Positions 35,187 to 43,923 of a stretch of DNA of 64,000 bases are shown in pieces. The DNA comes from Gottfriedia sp049568075 (lineage in GTDB: Bacteria > Bacillota > Bacilli > Bacillales > Bacillaceae_G), in assembly GCA_049568075.1 (NCBI GenBank), contig CP144911.1; one strand, given 5' to 3'. Made by a program: the position numbers and the translations under genes. A model generated the notes under the pieces. The model was given only the letters and a program-made list of their open reading frames with translations, was not told the DNA's origin and did no database searches. Each line of letters starts with the position of its first letter. Position 1 is the first letter of the stretch.

Positions 35187-36014
35187 GTGAACAATTTGAT
35201 TCTAGTCACAGGTGCAAATGGTACTGTAGGTAAAGAAGTTGTGAGAGAACTACTAAAGGTAAATGCTAATTTTAAAATATCCACAAGTAAAAAAAATACT
35301 AGTAATGTTTATTTAAACTTTGAAGATCCAAAATCGATTAGACCTGCTTTTCAAGGAATAACTAAGCTTTTTTTAATACGTCCTCCACATCTTGCGGATA
35401 AGAAATATTTTGAACCAGTTATTGAAATTGCAAAAGAAGTAGGGATTGAACAGATTGTTTTTATGTCTTTATTAGGTGCTGATAAAAATAAAGTAGTTCC
35501 GCATTCCAAGATAGAGGAATTAATTATCAACTCGGGGATACCTTATACATTTTTAAGACCTAGTTTTTTCATGCAGAATTTATTAAATCAACATGTTGAA
35601 GAACTGGTAAAGGAAAACATTATTTTTGTACCAGCGGGTAAAGGGAAAACGAGTTTTATCGATACAAGAGATATCGGTGTGGTGGCTGCAATAGCATTAA
35701 CCGAAAATGGTCATAGGTTCAAATCTTATTCGTTAACAGGAAATGAAGCTATTAGTTATTTTGAAGTGGCTGAGATCTTATCGAAGCACCTACGAAAAGA
35801 CATAATATATACAAATCCAAGTATTTTAACCTTTTGGAGAAAAATGAGAAAAAAAGGGTTAGCTCGCGATTTTATTATAGTTATGATCGGTATATACACA
35901 ACCGCAAAATTAGGACTTGCAAAAAAAATTACAACAGATTTAGAGGGTTTATTAGGGAGGGAACCAATTAAATTTGAACAATTTGTTATAGACTATTTAG
36001 ACTCGTTTAAATGA
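35187..36014 (+). CDS. NmrA-like NAD(P)-binding protein
   Basis: A 275-aa atypical short-chain dehydrogenase of the NmrA/QOR2-like group. The N-terminal Rossmann motif LVTGANGTVGKEV (GxxGxxG) is intact, and PYTFLRPSFFMQNLLNQ is the usual active-site-region helix. The YxxxK catalytic pair of true SDRs is not evident, as in NmrA sensors. The start is ambiguous between GTG 35187 and TTG 35196, the latter spaced better from GAAAGAAGTG. Stand-alone gene; function probably a redox sensor or quinone-related reductase. Confidence 0.8.
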   Translation: MNNLILVTGANGTVGKEVVRELLKVNANFKISTSKKNTSNVYLNFEDPKSIRPAFQGITKLFLIRPPHLADKKYFEPVIEIAKEVGIEQIVFMSLLGADKNKVVPHSKIEELIINSGIPYTFLRPSFFMQNLLNQHVEELVKENIIFVPAGKGKTSFIDTRDIGVVAAIALTENGHRFKSYSLTGNEAISYFEVAEILSKHLRKDIIYTNPSILTFWRKMRKKGLARDFIIVMIGIYTTAKLGLAKKITTDLEGLLGREPIKFEQFVIDYLDSFK

Positions 36015-36588
36015 TTGAATTGTATTTAAACTAGTAAATGAATTTAATTTTTTAATTTGGTAGAAGTTAACTTCAAAGTATTTAATCTACCGGTTCTATT
36101 TAGACTTAATATTGAAATTTCGTTATGTTGCTTGAAAATTGGTATCTCTCAAATTTTTAATATCCTGATTTATTTTCTAATGTTAAAAAGAAGTTTAGTG
36201 CACTTGGTCATATAGATGTATCTCGCAAATAGAAGAGCTTATTCTTATACCAGAAGAATAAGTTCTTTTTGTTCGAAACAAAACAACTTAACTGAAGAAT
36301 TCGTTACGTTAAGTAAGGGGTAGTTAGTTACTGAAAAAGCATGGGAGAACCAACTTGTGGGTAGTCGTCAGTAAATGGAGGATTTACATATGGATATTTA
36401 TATTTAATAAAGAAAATAATAAAATTATCATTCGCATTATGTTGTTTTTATGAAGAACAAATATACAGGCTACTTTCTTATACTTACTAAAGTATAGATA
36501 GTATATAACCATTTAACTATTCAATCTATTTAAAGAGTAAAATAGTTCAGTGCTTGCGCAGAATAATGGTTAGCTTAAGGAGAATTTA
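36015..36588. other. Long intergenic region with one terminator
   Basis: The only recognisable element is the hairpin at 36234-36270. No frame with an RBS was seen on either strand; the remainder is AT-rich and may include degraded sequence. Confidence 0.45.
36234..36270 (+). terminator. Intrinsic terminator
   Basis: AGAGCTTATTCTT (36234-36246) pairs with AAGAATAAGTTCT (36254-36266) with one wobble, followed by a T-run. It is about 220 nt downstream of the NmrA-like gene with no gene between. Confidence 0.85.
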
Positions 36589-37446
36589 ATGAACACATTT
36601 TCTAGAATAAAGTATTCAAATTGGAGATATGTAAGATTATTTCTGCAATTGACTGTAAGTTTTATTCCCATTATTATCCTAGTAATTTCTTTAAAAACTT
36701 TACTTTATGAATTTAGAATGGTTGGCATTTTTTTATCATTTATCATTGTGATATTTGCAATAACAGCATTTTTTAACAAGAGTGAAGAATTTCTAAAGTT
36801 AACTCGAATTCTAGTTTTTTATAACTTTGCGGTAGTAATTTTAATTTTTTTAATTTATTACATATCTAATATTATGGTTATAACTGATTATTATGGTTTT
36901 GAAGGACTATTTAGAAAAAATATAAAAATTGCTAAGTGGATCTATTTTTTAATCTGTTTTTTTCACCCAATTGCTTTGCCAATCCCAGAAGCAGTTACTG
37001 TCTTAGCTGCAAGTACAGTGTTTGGTTCTTTTTATGGTTTTATTATTGATTTTGTAGGTATCGTTTTAGGGAATATTACGATGTTTTTTTTAGCAAGATA
37101 TGGAGGATTAAAGGTAGTAAATCGATTTATAAAAACAAAGCACCTTACAAAATATAATGAAATGGTTAAAAAAAATGAAACGCTATTTATCACAATTTTA
37201 TTGATTGTTCCTGTTTTGCCAGATGAAATTGTCAGTGTTGGAGCAGGAATTACCAATGTTTCCACTAAAAAATTTATATTAATCGTATGTTTATCAAAAT
37301 TAATAACATCTTCACTACTTGCATATTCAATAGAATTGACTAAGATATTTTCTTTATCAACAAACCAAATAATAATATTAATCTCAATAGTAGTTCTAGT
37401 GTTCTTTTTTCTTACTACATTTTTAAAAAAAAGAAAGCTTAATTAG
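36589..37446 (+). CDS. VTT/DedA-like (TVP38/TMEM64) membrane protein
   Basis: A 285-aa multi-spanning protein. The N-terminal about 110 residues contain three hydrophobic helices. The VTT domain follows, with VTVLAASTVFGSFYGFIIDFVGIVLGNITMFFLARYGG and the conserved LLIVPVLPDEIVSVGAGITNVS re-entrant loop (the family's F/L-x-P-x-x-P-x-D/E type motif). VTT/DedA proteins act as phospholipid flippases or scramblases. AAGGAGAATTTA precedes ATG 36589. It heads a neighbourhood rich in membrane-lipid functions. Confidence 0.85.
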   Translation: MNTFSRIKYSNWRYVRLFLQLTVSFIPIIILVISLKTLLYEFRMVGIFLSFIIVIFAITAFFNKSEEFLKLTRILVFYNFAVVILIFLIYYISNIMVITDYYGFEGLFRKNIKIAKWIYFLICFFHPIALPIPEAVTVLAASTVFGSFYGFIIDFVGIVLGNITMFFLARYGGLKVVNRFIKTKHLTKYNEMVKKNETLFITILLIVPVLPDEIVSVGAGITNVSTKKFILIVCLSKLITSSLLAYSIELTKIFSLSTNQIIILISIVVLVFFFLTTFLKKRKLN

Positions 37447-37455
37447 ATTTAAACT

Positions 37456-37479
37456 TAAAAAAGGAGCTTGAAGCTCCTT
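37456..37479. terminator. Convergent terminator between the VTT gene and cls
   Basis: AAGGAGCTT (37461-37469) pairs with AAGCTCCTT (37471-37479). The A-run on the left becomes a T-run on the minus strand, so it mainly serves the cardiolipin synthase transcript. Confidence 0.8.
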
Positions 37480-37558
37480 GTAATTAATTTCTATCTTAAA
37501 TTAAGTGCGGCTCTTGTAAATATAAAATTAAATATTTAATGCGCTTATCTCAGCTAAA

Positions 37559-39022
37559 TTACAATAATGGTGAAAATAAGCGCGTAAGTGATTCCGTTAA
37601 CTTTTTAAATAAACTGCGTTCTATAAATTGCTTACGATCTAATTGAGTAGAAACAGAAAAATCATTTAAAAAAGATTGGTTCACTTGATTAACAGCATCT
37701 GATTCATATAAAAAAGAAGTTAACTCATAATTTAAATGCAAACTTCTTACATCTAAGTTAGCGGTACCAACTGAAGCAATTTCATTATCAATTAATATAA
37801 CCTTTGAGTGCAGGAAGTTCTTTTTATATGTATAAATTTTCACGCCACTTTCTAATAGAGGAGCGAAATATGATTTAGATGCTGAATCACTCAAAATACT
37901 ATCACTTTTTCCTGGATAAATTATTCGTACGTCTAATCCAGACATTGCTTTAAGTTTTAAAATCGTGAAAATTTCTTGGTCTGGAACGAAATAAGGAGTG
38001 GCAATCCAGATACTGTTTTCAGCGATTGTAAGCAGAGTATGAAAAGCATTCCTCATGGTTGGTTCCTTCGTGTCAGGTCCACTTCCGAAAATTTGAACAG
38101 CGCCTTTTACCTTATTAATTTCATCTTGAAGATATTGATCATTACTTCTTTCATGAATATAACTTAATCTGTTAATTTGAATTTTTTCACTTGAATTCTC
38201 AGATGTAGAATAATGCCAGTCTTGCAAAAATATGTTTTGAAGCTCTTCAACGGCACTTCCTTCTATGAATAAATGGGTATCTCTCCAAAATCCAATTTTT
38301 GATCTACCTAAATATTCATCACCTACATTTAGACCTCCAGTGAAACCTTTAATCCCATCTATCACAACAATTTTTCTATGGTTTCGATAATTTATTGTAC
38401 CCATTGACCAAGGAGAAATAGGATCAAATATTGATACTTTAACACCAGCAGTCCTCAATTTTTTTAACAATTTCTTTTTTAAACTTTTACTTCCTAAACC
38501 ATCAATTAATAAGCGAACTACAACACCTTCATTCACTTTCATTCTTAAGATGTCAAGTAATTCGCTACCGATTGTATCTGCACGAAAGATGTAGTACTGA
38601 ATATAGATATAGTTTTTTGCATCTAGGAGAGTTTCTTTGAGTTTTGAAAACATTTCGTCACCATTAATTAATAATGAAGCACTTGAATTGCGGTTAATGG
38701 AAACCCCTGTAAACTTTTCGATGATCGTACTCAATTTTTGCGATTTTATTGAGAGAGAATTACATTTAATAACATTCTTTTCGCTCAAAATTTGAGGTGT
38801 TTTAAACTTTGAATGAATAATTAATTTTTTTCGCCTCATCTTTAACCGACCAAATAGAACGTATAAAATAACGCCGAAAGTAGGTGCTACGGAGAGGATT
38901 AATAACCAGGAAATTGTACTTTGAGGATTCCGATTTTCTAAAAATAAATTACATGAAATTCCAATTACACTTATGATAATAATCCAATGCATTGTTTGAT
39001 AGAGTTCTTGTGACTGACTCAT
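37559..39022 (-). CDS. cls: Cardiolipin synthase
   Basis: A 487-aa bacterial ClsA-type enzyme with two N-terminal membrane helices. Two phospholipase D motifs are present: NYRNHRKIVVIDGIKGFTGGLNVGDEYLG and FLHSKVILIDNEIASVGTANLDVRSLHLNYE (HxKxxxxD each). It condenses two phosphatidylglycerols to cardiolipin and glycerol at the membrane. It is convergent with the first VTT gene and divergent from the second. Housekeeping and extra Cls copies are common in bacilli; which this is cannot be told. Confidence 0.95.
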   Translation of the reverse strand: MSQSQELYQTMHWIIIISVIGISCNLFLENRNPQSTISWLLILSVAPTFGVILYVLFGRLKMRRKKLIIHSKFKTPQILSEKNVIKCNSLSIKSQKLSTIIEKFTGVSINRNSSASLLINGDEMFSKLKETLLDAKNYIYIQYYIFRADTIGSELLDILRMKVNEGVVVRLLIDGLGSKSLKKKLLKKLRTAGVKVSIFDPISPWSMGTINYRNHRKIVVIDGIKGFTGGLNVGDEYLGRSKIGFWRDTHLFIEGSAVEELQNIFLQDWHYSTSENSSEKIQINRLSYIHERSNDQYLQDEINKVKGAVQIFGSGPDTKEPTMRNAFHTLLTIAENSIWIATPYFVPDQEIFTILKLKAMSGLDVRIIYPGKSDSILSDSASKSYFAPLLESGVKIYTYKKNFLHSKVILIDNEIASVGTANLDVRSLHLNYELTSFLYESDAVNQVNQSFLNDFSVSTQLDRKQFIERSLFKKLTESLTRLFSPLL

Positions 39023-39297
39023 TAAAAGTTCCCAAAAAACCAGTAAGAATAAAGCAATTAATGTCTTAGAGATATTTGTGCTAATTATAAAACACCTACA
39101 ATCTACTTATTACTTTGTATTACCTATATTAATTTTTCCAATCCTCAATTTGATATACATAATCAAAACACGCATAAAAATTTTAAAAGTTCTTTATGAT
39201 TTCTTAAGAATTACTAATAAAAACGTATTGGAAAATTTAATAAGTATAGACGAAAATATGAATGCTTAATTATTAAACTATGAAATGAGGAAAGAAA

Positions 39298-39837
39298 GTG
39301 AAATATCGTGTAATCACTTTATTGAGTAGTTGGAGTATTCTTTTAGTAGGTTTGTATGAATTTGGAATTATACCATTTTCTAAGAATGAATTAATTCAAT
39401 TTATAACGGATAGGCAGGACTATGCTCTTTTATTATACTTTGCTATTTTTTCATTAAGATTTGTATTAATGATACCAAGTTCTTTATTTTTACTGACGGG
39501 GATTTTTCTTTTTAATCCGTGGATTGTCTTATTATTTTCACTAGGATCTATGTTCATTACTGAAAGTATCATTTTCATCATTGGTAAAAAAATAAATAAG
39601 TCACTATGGTATAAAAACTTCCTAAACAAACATCCAAAAATAGGACAAAGAATAAAGAAAAACCAATATTGGATGCTCTTCATTTTAGGTGCAGTTCCAA
39701 CATGTCCAACTGATGCTGCTTGTTTAATTTCATCTGCATCGGGAATGAGGTATAGACCATACATTATGATTGTCTTGATAAGTAACTCTTTTTATGCTTT
39801 ATGGTATGTATTATTGGGAACATATGTCCACTTATAA
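39298..39837 (+). CDS. Short VTT/DedA-like membrane protein
   Basis: A 179-aa protein with about five membrane helices in the TVP38/TMEM64 style. It shows RFVLMIPSSLFLLTGIFLFNPWIVLLFSLGSMFITESIIFIIGKK, then FILGAVPTCPTDAACLISSASGMRYRPY as the second re-entrant half. GTG start with a GAGGAAAGAAA RBS. It lies upstream of a methyltransferase and a two-component system, in the same direction and with gaps of 120 and 33 nt. Confidence 0.82.
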   Translation: MKYRVITLLSSWSILLVGLYEFGIIPFSKNELIQFITDRQDYALLLYFAIFSLRFVLMIPSSLFLLTGIFLFNPWIVLLFSLGSMFITESIIFIIGKKINKSLWYKNFLNKHPKIGQRIKKNQYWMLFILGAVPTCPTDAACLISSASGMRYRPYIMIVLISNSFYALWYVLLGTYVHL

Positions 39838-39956
39838 TAATTTAAGTTTGAATTTAGTCATCTTTAAAATTCTTAAGAAATTTAGTGACTTTTTCTTCAG
39901 ATATTTATTTTAATATGATTTCATCATAAAAAGTTAAATATTTGGAGGTTACGTTT

Positions 39957-40514
39957 ATGAAAAAATTATTATTTCTTTTCCAATATATATTACGACCAAG
40001 AACTGTTGGAGCTCTAATGCCAAGTTCATCGTTTTTGGCTGAAAAAATGTTAGATGATATTAATTTTGAGACAGCCAATACTATTATTGAATACGGTCCA
40101 GGCACAGGAGTTTTTACTGGAAAATTACTTGAGCTAAAATTACCAACTACAAAAATTATTTTAGTAGAAAAAAATTATGAGTTTTATAACCATTTAATTA
40201 GAAAGTTTGGAGATAATCATAATGTAACGATTATTAATGATAGTGCTGAAAGTATTATGAAGTATTTAGAAGAGTTCGGAATAGACAATGTCGATTATGT
40301 CATTTCTGGTCTGCCATTTACTAGTTTACCTTTAACTGTATCAAAAACTATTTTATTAAACACCAAAAAGATACTCGCAGATCAAGGAAGATTTGTTACA
40401 TTCCAATATACTCAAAGAAAAATGAAATTTATTAATAGCTACTTTAAAAATATTGATATTAAAAGGGAATATAGAAATTTGCCACCAGCATATGTATTAA
40501 GTTGTAATAATTAG
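39957..40514 (+). CDS. SAM-dependent methyltransferase, phospholipid N-methyltransferase-like
   Basis: A 185-aa class I methyltransferase. ATG 39957 has GGAGG upstream; the frame's earlier start lacks this. Motif I is IIEYGPGTGVFTGKLLE, motif II is IILVEKNYEFYNHL and the motif IV region is VDYVISGLPFTSLP. The RPRTVGALMPSS N-terminus and SGLPF motif are typical of the PmtA-like/rRNA-dimethylase-like group annotated as phospholipid methyltransferase. With cls and two VTT proteins nearby, methylation of a phospholipid head group is plausible but unproven. Confidence 0.8.
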   Translation: MKKLLFLFQYILRPRTVGALMPSSSFLAEKMLDDINFETANTIIEYGPGTGVFTGKLLELKLPTTKIILVEKNYEFYNHLIRKFGDNHNVTIINDSAESIMKYLEEFGIDNVDYVISGLPFTSLPLTVSKTILLNTKKILADQGRFVTFQYTQRKMKFINSYFKNIDIKREYRNLPPAYVLSCNN

Positions 40515-40547
40515 CTTAAAGTACCGCTATGAAAGGAGTAGTGAAAC

Positions 40548-41234
40548 TTGATAAGTAAAATATTAGTTGTAGATGATGATGAAAAAATCAAAAAATTAAT
40601 TTCAATTTATCTTGAAAATGAAGGGTTTTCTACTACTTTAGCAAACGATGCAGAGGAAGCTCTCGAACTTTTAAAAGATGAAGATTTTGATTTGATTATA
40701 TTAGATATTATGCTTCCAAAAATTGATGGAATAGAAGCCTGCATAATGATACGAGAGGAAAGGACATTACCGATCATTATGCTTTCCGCAAAATCTGAAG
40801 ACTTAGATAAAATACAAGGACTAAGCTCAGGTGCAGATGATTATCTAACAAAACCATTTAATCCACTTGAGTTGATTGCTAGGGTAAAATCCCAGCTAAG
40901 AAGGTATAAAAAATATAACAATATCCAAAAGAATGATGAAGTTTTATTAGAGTTTGGTGACTTGCAAGTAAATACAGAGACAAGGCAAGTTTGGATACGT
41001 AAGAACGAAAAGAGACTAACACCAAAAGAGTTTGATATATTAGAATTACTAGTCCGAAATAAAGGAATCGTACTAAGTGTTAGTAAAATTTATGAAGCAA
41101 TTTGGAAAGAAGATTTTTTAAAATCTGATAATACCGTTATGGTTCATATAACAAATATTAGAGAAAAAATTGAAGATGATCCTAAACATCCTATTTATAT
41201 TAAAACAGTTTGGGGAATTGGATACAAAGTATGA
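40548..41234 (+). CDS. OmpR-family response regulator
   Basis: A 228-aa two-domain regulator. The receiver has acidic pair DDD at the N-terminus, phospho-acceptor D53 in LIILDIMLPK and Lys in DDYLTKPFNP. The C-terminal winged helix carries RLTPKEFDILELLVRNKG and MVHITNIREKI. TTG start, 9 nt after AAAGGAG. Overlaps the kinase gene by 4 nt. VanR/PhoP-like. Confidence 0.94.
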   Translation: MISKILVVDDDEKIKKLISIYLENEGFSTTLANDAEEALELLKDEDFDLIILDIMLPKIDGIEACIMIREERTLPIIMLSAKSEDLDKIQGLSSGADDYLTKPFNPLELIARVKSQLRRYKKYNNIQKNDEVLLEFGDLQVNTETRQVWIRKNEKRLTPKEFDILELLVRNKGIVLSVSKIYEAIWKEDFLKSDNTVMVHITNIREKIEDDPKHPIYIKTVWGIGYKV

Positions 41235-42316
41235 AGAATTTAATTCATAACTGGCAAAGAATTAGTATTCAGTTATTAGTAGCAATCACAATTAGTTTCG
41301 GTATTTCTTTAATTGTTACAATTTTTATTTCACAAATTTTTATAGGACCTTATTTTGTTTCTCATCAAAATAAGGTAAGTCCATTACAATATAATCTCAT
41401 TATTATTCCAACTTTTGTGATTATCATATTAAGTTTCATTATTAGTTTTCTGTTACTAATTAGAAAAAAGATACTTTATTTAAAAGAAATTTCAAGTACT
41501 GTACAAATTATTTCTCAAGGTAAACTTGGGGTTGTGATTGAGTTAAAAGGACGAGACGAATTGACTCAGTTGAGTATGAATATTAATACAATGTCCAAAG
41601 AGTTGGAGCGTAAATTTAAAAATGAACGTCATATTGAAAATGTTAAAAATGAATTGATTACTAGTGTTTCGCATGATCTAAGAACGCCACTAACCTCAAT
41701 ATTAGGATATAGTAATTTGTTGAAGAATAGCGAGTACAAGAATGAAAATGAATTTAACGAATACTTGAATACAATTTATACAAAATCGCATGATTTAAAG
41801 AACTTAATTAATGAACTTTTTGAATTTACAAGGTTATCTAGTCCAGATATTATTCTATCAAAACAAAAGGTTGATTTAAGTCAGTTAATTGAACAAATAA
41901 TTGGTGAGAATATACCGATCTTTCAAAAAGAAGGATTAAACATTAAAAAGGAGTCGATTGCAGAAGATATTGATATTACGATTGATGTCGAAAAAATGGT
42001 TAGAGTTTTTGATAACCTATTTATGAATGCAATGAAATATAGTGTTAAACCTTCAACTATTAAAGTAAGTCTAACTCAAAAATCCAATGAAGTATTACTT
42101 TCGATCTCGAACCATGGAATGAATGTAAAAAAAGAGAATCTTGAACGGTTTTTTGAAAAATTTTACCGAGAAGATTCATCAAGAAAAAGTGAAGGAAGTG
42201 CTGGATTAGGACTTGCTATAACTAAACGAATTGTTGAACTTCATAAAGGAAGTATCTGGGTCGAACTAAAAGATGATTGGATCACTTTTTTTGTAAAGTT
42301 AAATAAAAAAGTGTAA
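41231..42316 (+). CDS. Sensor histidine kinase
   Basis: A 361-aa kinase with two membrane helices (about 10-35 and 60-82) and a short extracytoplasmic loop of about 25 residues, so it probably senses within or at the membrane. HAMP follows, then HisKA with H148 in SVSHDLRTPLTSILGYS, and HATPase_c with NLFMNAMKYS (N box) and SAGLGLAITKRIVELHKG (G box). VanS/YclK-like. The short loop is typical of cell-envelope stress sensors. ATG overlaps the regulator's stop (ATGA). Confidence 0.94.
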   Translation: MKNLIHNWQRISIQLLVAITISFGISLIVTIFISQIFIGPYFVSHQNKVSPLQYNLIIIPTFVIIILSFIISFLLLIRKKILYLKEISSTVQIISQGKLGVVIELKGRDELTQLSMNINTMSKELERKFKNERHIENVKNELITSVSHDLRTPLTSILGYSNLLKNSEYKNENEFNEYLNTIYTKSHDLKNLINELFEFTRLSSPDIILSKQKVDLSQLIEQIIGENIPIFQKEGLNIKKESIAEDIDITIDVEKMVRVFDNLFMNAMKYSVKPSTIKVSLTQKSNEVLLSISNHGMNVKKENLERFFEKFYREDSSRKSEGSAGLGLAITKRIVELHKGSIWVELKDDWITFFVKLNKKV

Positions 42317-42349
42317 TAACTTTTTTTGAAGGAGGTCCAGGTCATCCAA

Positions 42350-42457
42350 TTACGTTTTTAAATGGAAAAGGGAGTCTGTGATTTCATGATTGTACTTTAT
42401 CAATCTATTTGCAATAACATTTCCGATTTGACCATTCCCAATAATCCCTATTTTCAT
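42350..42457 (-). pseudogene. Truncated Rossmann-fold reductase fragment
   Basis: An AAGGAG RBS and ATG 42457 start a 35-aa frame, MKIGIIGNGQIGNVIANRLI, with the GxGxxG dinucleotide-binding turn of F420-dependent NADP reductase-like proteins. It then runs into a stop 36 codons in, with no homologous continuation evident. Only the first strand-turn-helix remains of a gene of usually about 200 aa. Likely a deletion remnant at the boundary between the lipid and cyanophycin clusters. The rest of 42317-42674 holds only the terminator. Confidence 0.6.
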
Positions 42458-42632
42458 TATTTCTTCTCCTTATACTTATATCTAAACAAAGATAGATTAA
42501 CCTAATTTTGATTTGAATATTCGAATAGAATAACCTGTATCGAGATGTAGATCAAAAATAAGTTTTTTCCTCAAATGAGGAGAAGACCGAACAATTAATT
42601 CATTTCTTTTGGGAGTACTTAGATGATTAAAA

Positions 42633-42667
42633 AAGAAGATTTACGTGGCGTAAATCTTCTTTTTTTA
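42633..42667. terminator. Strong terminator hairpin
   Basis: Perfect 13-bp arms AAGAAGATTTACG (42633-42645) and CGTAAATCTTCTT (42649-42661) with a 3-nt loop. A-rich and T-rich tails on either side make it usable in both directions. It ends the minus-strand cyanophycinase operon. Confidence 0.9.
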
Positions 42668-42674
42668 CTTTAAG

Positions 42675-43904
42675 TTAGTAGCTTACATTCAGTACAACAT
42701 TACTAACAGTATATTTACTATTGCTATAGTATCCTTTTGTATTTGCGTCTTTTATAAACTTTAATGTAAACTTGGGACCTGATTCATAACTATCACCATA
42801 TAAATAAGAAACATTTGTATCTACCAATCTTGTAATTGTCGTAGTTGTTTCATACGCTGCAAAGATATCCGAAGAATCTCGAATCGTCGAATAGTATGGT
42901 GTTGTAATTAATGATTTAGATGATGTGATTGATTTCGTGCTCGTATTATAACTATCACCAGTTGTCAAATAACTTACTTTTACATTATTTGCCGTAAACG
43001 ATGAAGCAGTTCCATATGTTGCATTTGTTGAGTCTACTATGAAAACACCGTGTTCACCATACACTTTGCCAGTAGTACCGTTCAAATAAAGTGCTGTGTT
43101 TTCGTCAATTCCATAGCCAACCTTCTGACCTAAGTCTCTTTCAGCTAAAAGAATACGACCTATGCGACCTCTTGCATCGAAATGTGTATCGATTGCAGCA
43201 TTTACAAAACCGAATCCTGTTGTATATCCACCATTATCCGGATATTGAGAATCAGCTAGTGAGATGTCACTGATTTTCTTAGACAATAAACGATTGTAAT
43301 ATAAGTATCCATAACTGACACCTTCACCGTAAGTTTTCGGACTTTGAACAGCAGTTCCAGCACTTGTTCCTGAAATGATCGCTCCAGCTGCTGCTCTTTG
43401 TTGGATTGCTGCAAAAAGTGGGGTAGGCGTTCCATCGTCTTTTAGTAAACTTCTTACATGACGGGACTGATCACCACCGTTAAAGAATATAACTTCTGCT
43501 GTGTTGATTAGATCTATATTACTTTGCTTATAAGCTTCTGTTGTATAGTTATCAACTGCTACAGGGATAAATACAGGTTTAAACCCATAACTAGTAAATA
43601 AATTTTTATACGATAAGTGACCTGTTATATCATTTGTGTATGCATCTAATGCAGTTGCATAATCAGCAGCTGCACTACATACAATTGCAACTACTGGATT
43701 AGTTTTGCCGGTTGCAGCTTTTAGTGCATTGTAAATTTCGGCATTACTATCATCAATTGCACCACCCATTAAAAATACTTTTGGTGCAGCTGCAGCTTCA
43801 ACACTTTTTTCAGCTCGTAAGAAAGAAGTTCCAAAAACTAACGAAAATACTAAAACTAATGATAATACGATTGAAAACTTAAACTTGTAATTCAACTTCA
43901 TCAT
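42675..43904 (-). CDS. Secreted cyanophycinase (peptidase S51)
   Basis: A 409-aa protein. ATG 43904 follows AGGAGG. An N-terminal signal segment (KFKFSIVLSLVLVFSLVFGTSFLRA) precedes a cyanophycinase domain: VFLMGGAIDD, FFNGGDQSRH, the nucleophile Ser in ISGTSAGTAV, then DTHFDARGRIGRIL and GYGIDENTALYL. S51 cyanophycinases cut cyanophycin into beta-Asp-Arg dipeptides. The C-terminal about 150 residues form an added domain, also found in the double cyanophycinase at 49047. Last gene of the transporter-iadA-cyanophycinase operon under a sigma-54 promoter. Confidence 0.92.
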   Translation of the reverse strand: MMKLNYKFKFSIVLSLVLVFSLVFGTSFLRAEKSVEAAAAPKVFLMGGAIDDSNAEIYNALKAATGKTNPVVAIVCSAAADYATALDAYTNDITGHLSYKNLFTSYGFKPVFIPVAVDNYTTEAYKQSNIDLINTAEVIFFNGGDQSRHVRSLLKDDGTPTPLFAAIQQRAAAGAIISGTSAGTAVQSPKTYGEGVSYGYLYYNRLLSKKISDISLADSQYPDNGGYTTGFGFVNAAIDTHFDARGRIGRILLAERDLGQKVGYGIDENTALYLNGTTGKVYGEHGVFIVDSTNATYGTASSFTANNVKVSYLTTGDSYNTSTKSITSSKSLITTPYYSTIRDSSDIFAAYETTTTITRLVDTNVSYLYGDSYESGPKFTLKFIKDANTKGYYSNSKYTVSNVVLNVSY

Positions 43905-43923
43905 TAATACCTCCTGAAATGTG

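Noticed and set aside
39078..39269. 63-aa hydrophobic plus-strand frame between cls and the second VTT gene
   Set aside because: No ribosome binding site; a GTG start within the divergent promoter region, and low-complexity hydrophobic AT-rich translation.
42330..42378. Plus-strand peptide EGGPGHPITFLNGKGSL after the histidine kinase
   Set aside because: No start codon with RBS and no family recognised; it overlaps the reverse-strand reductase fragment and is probably chance or debris.
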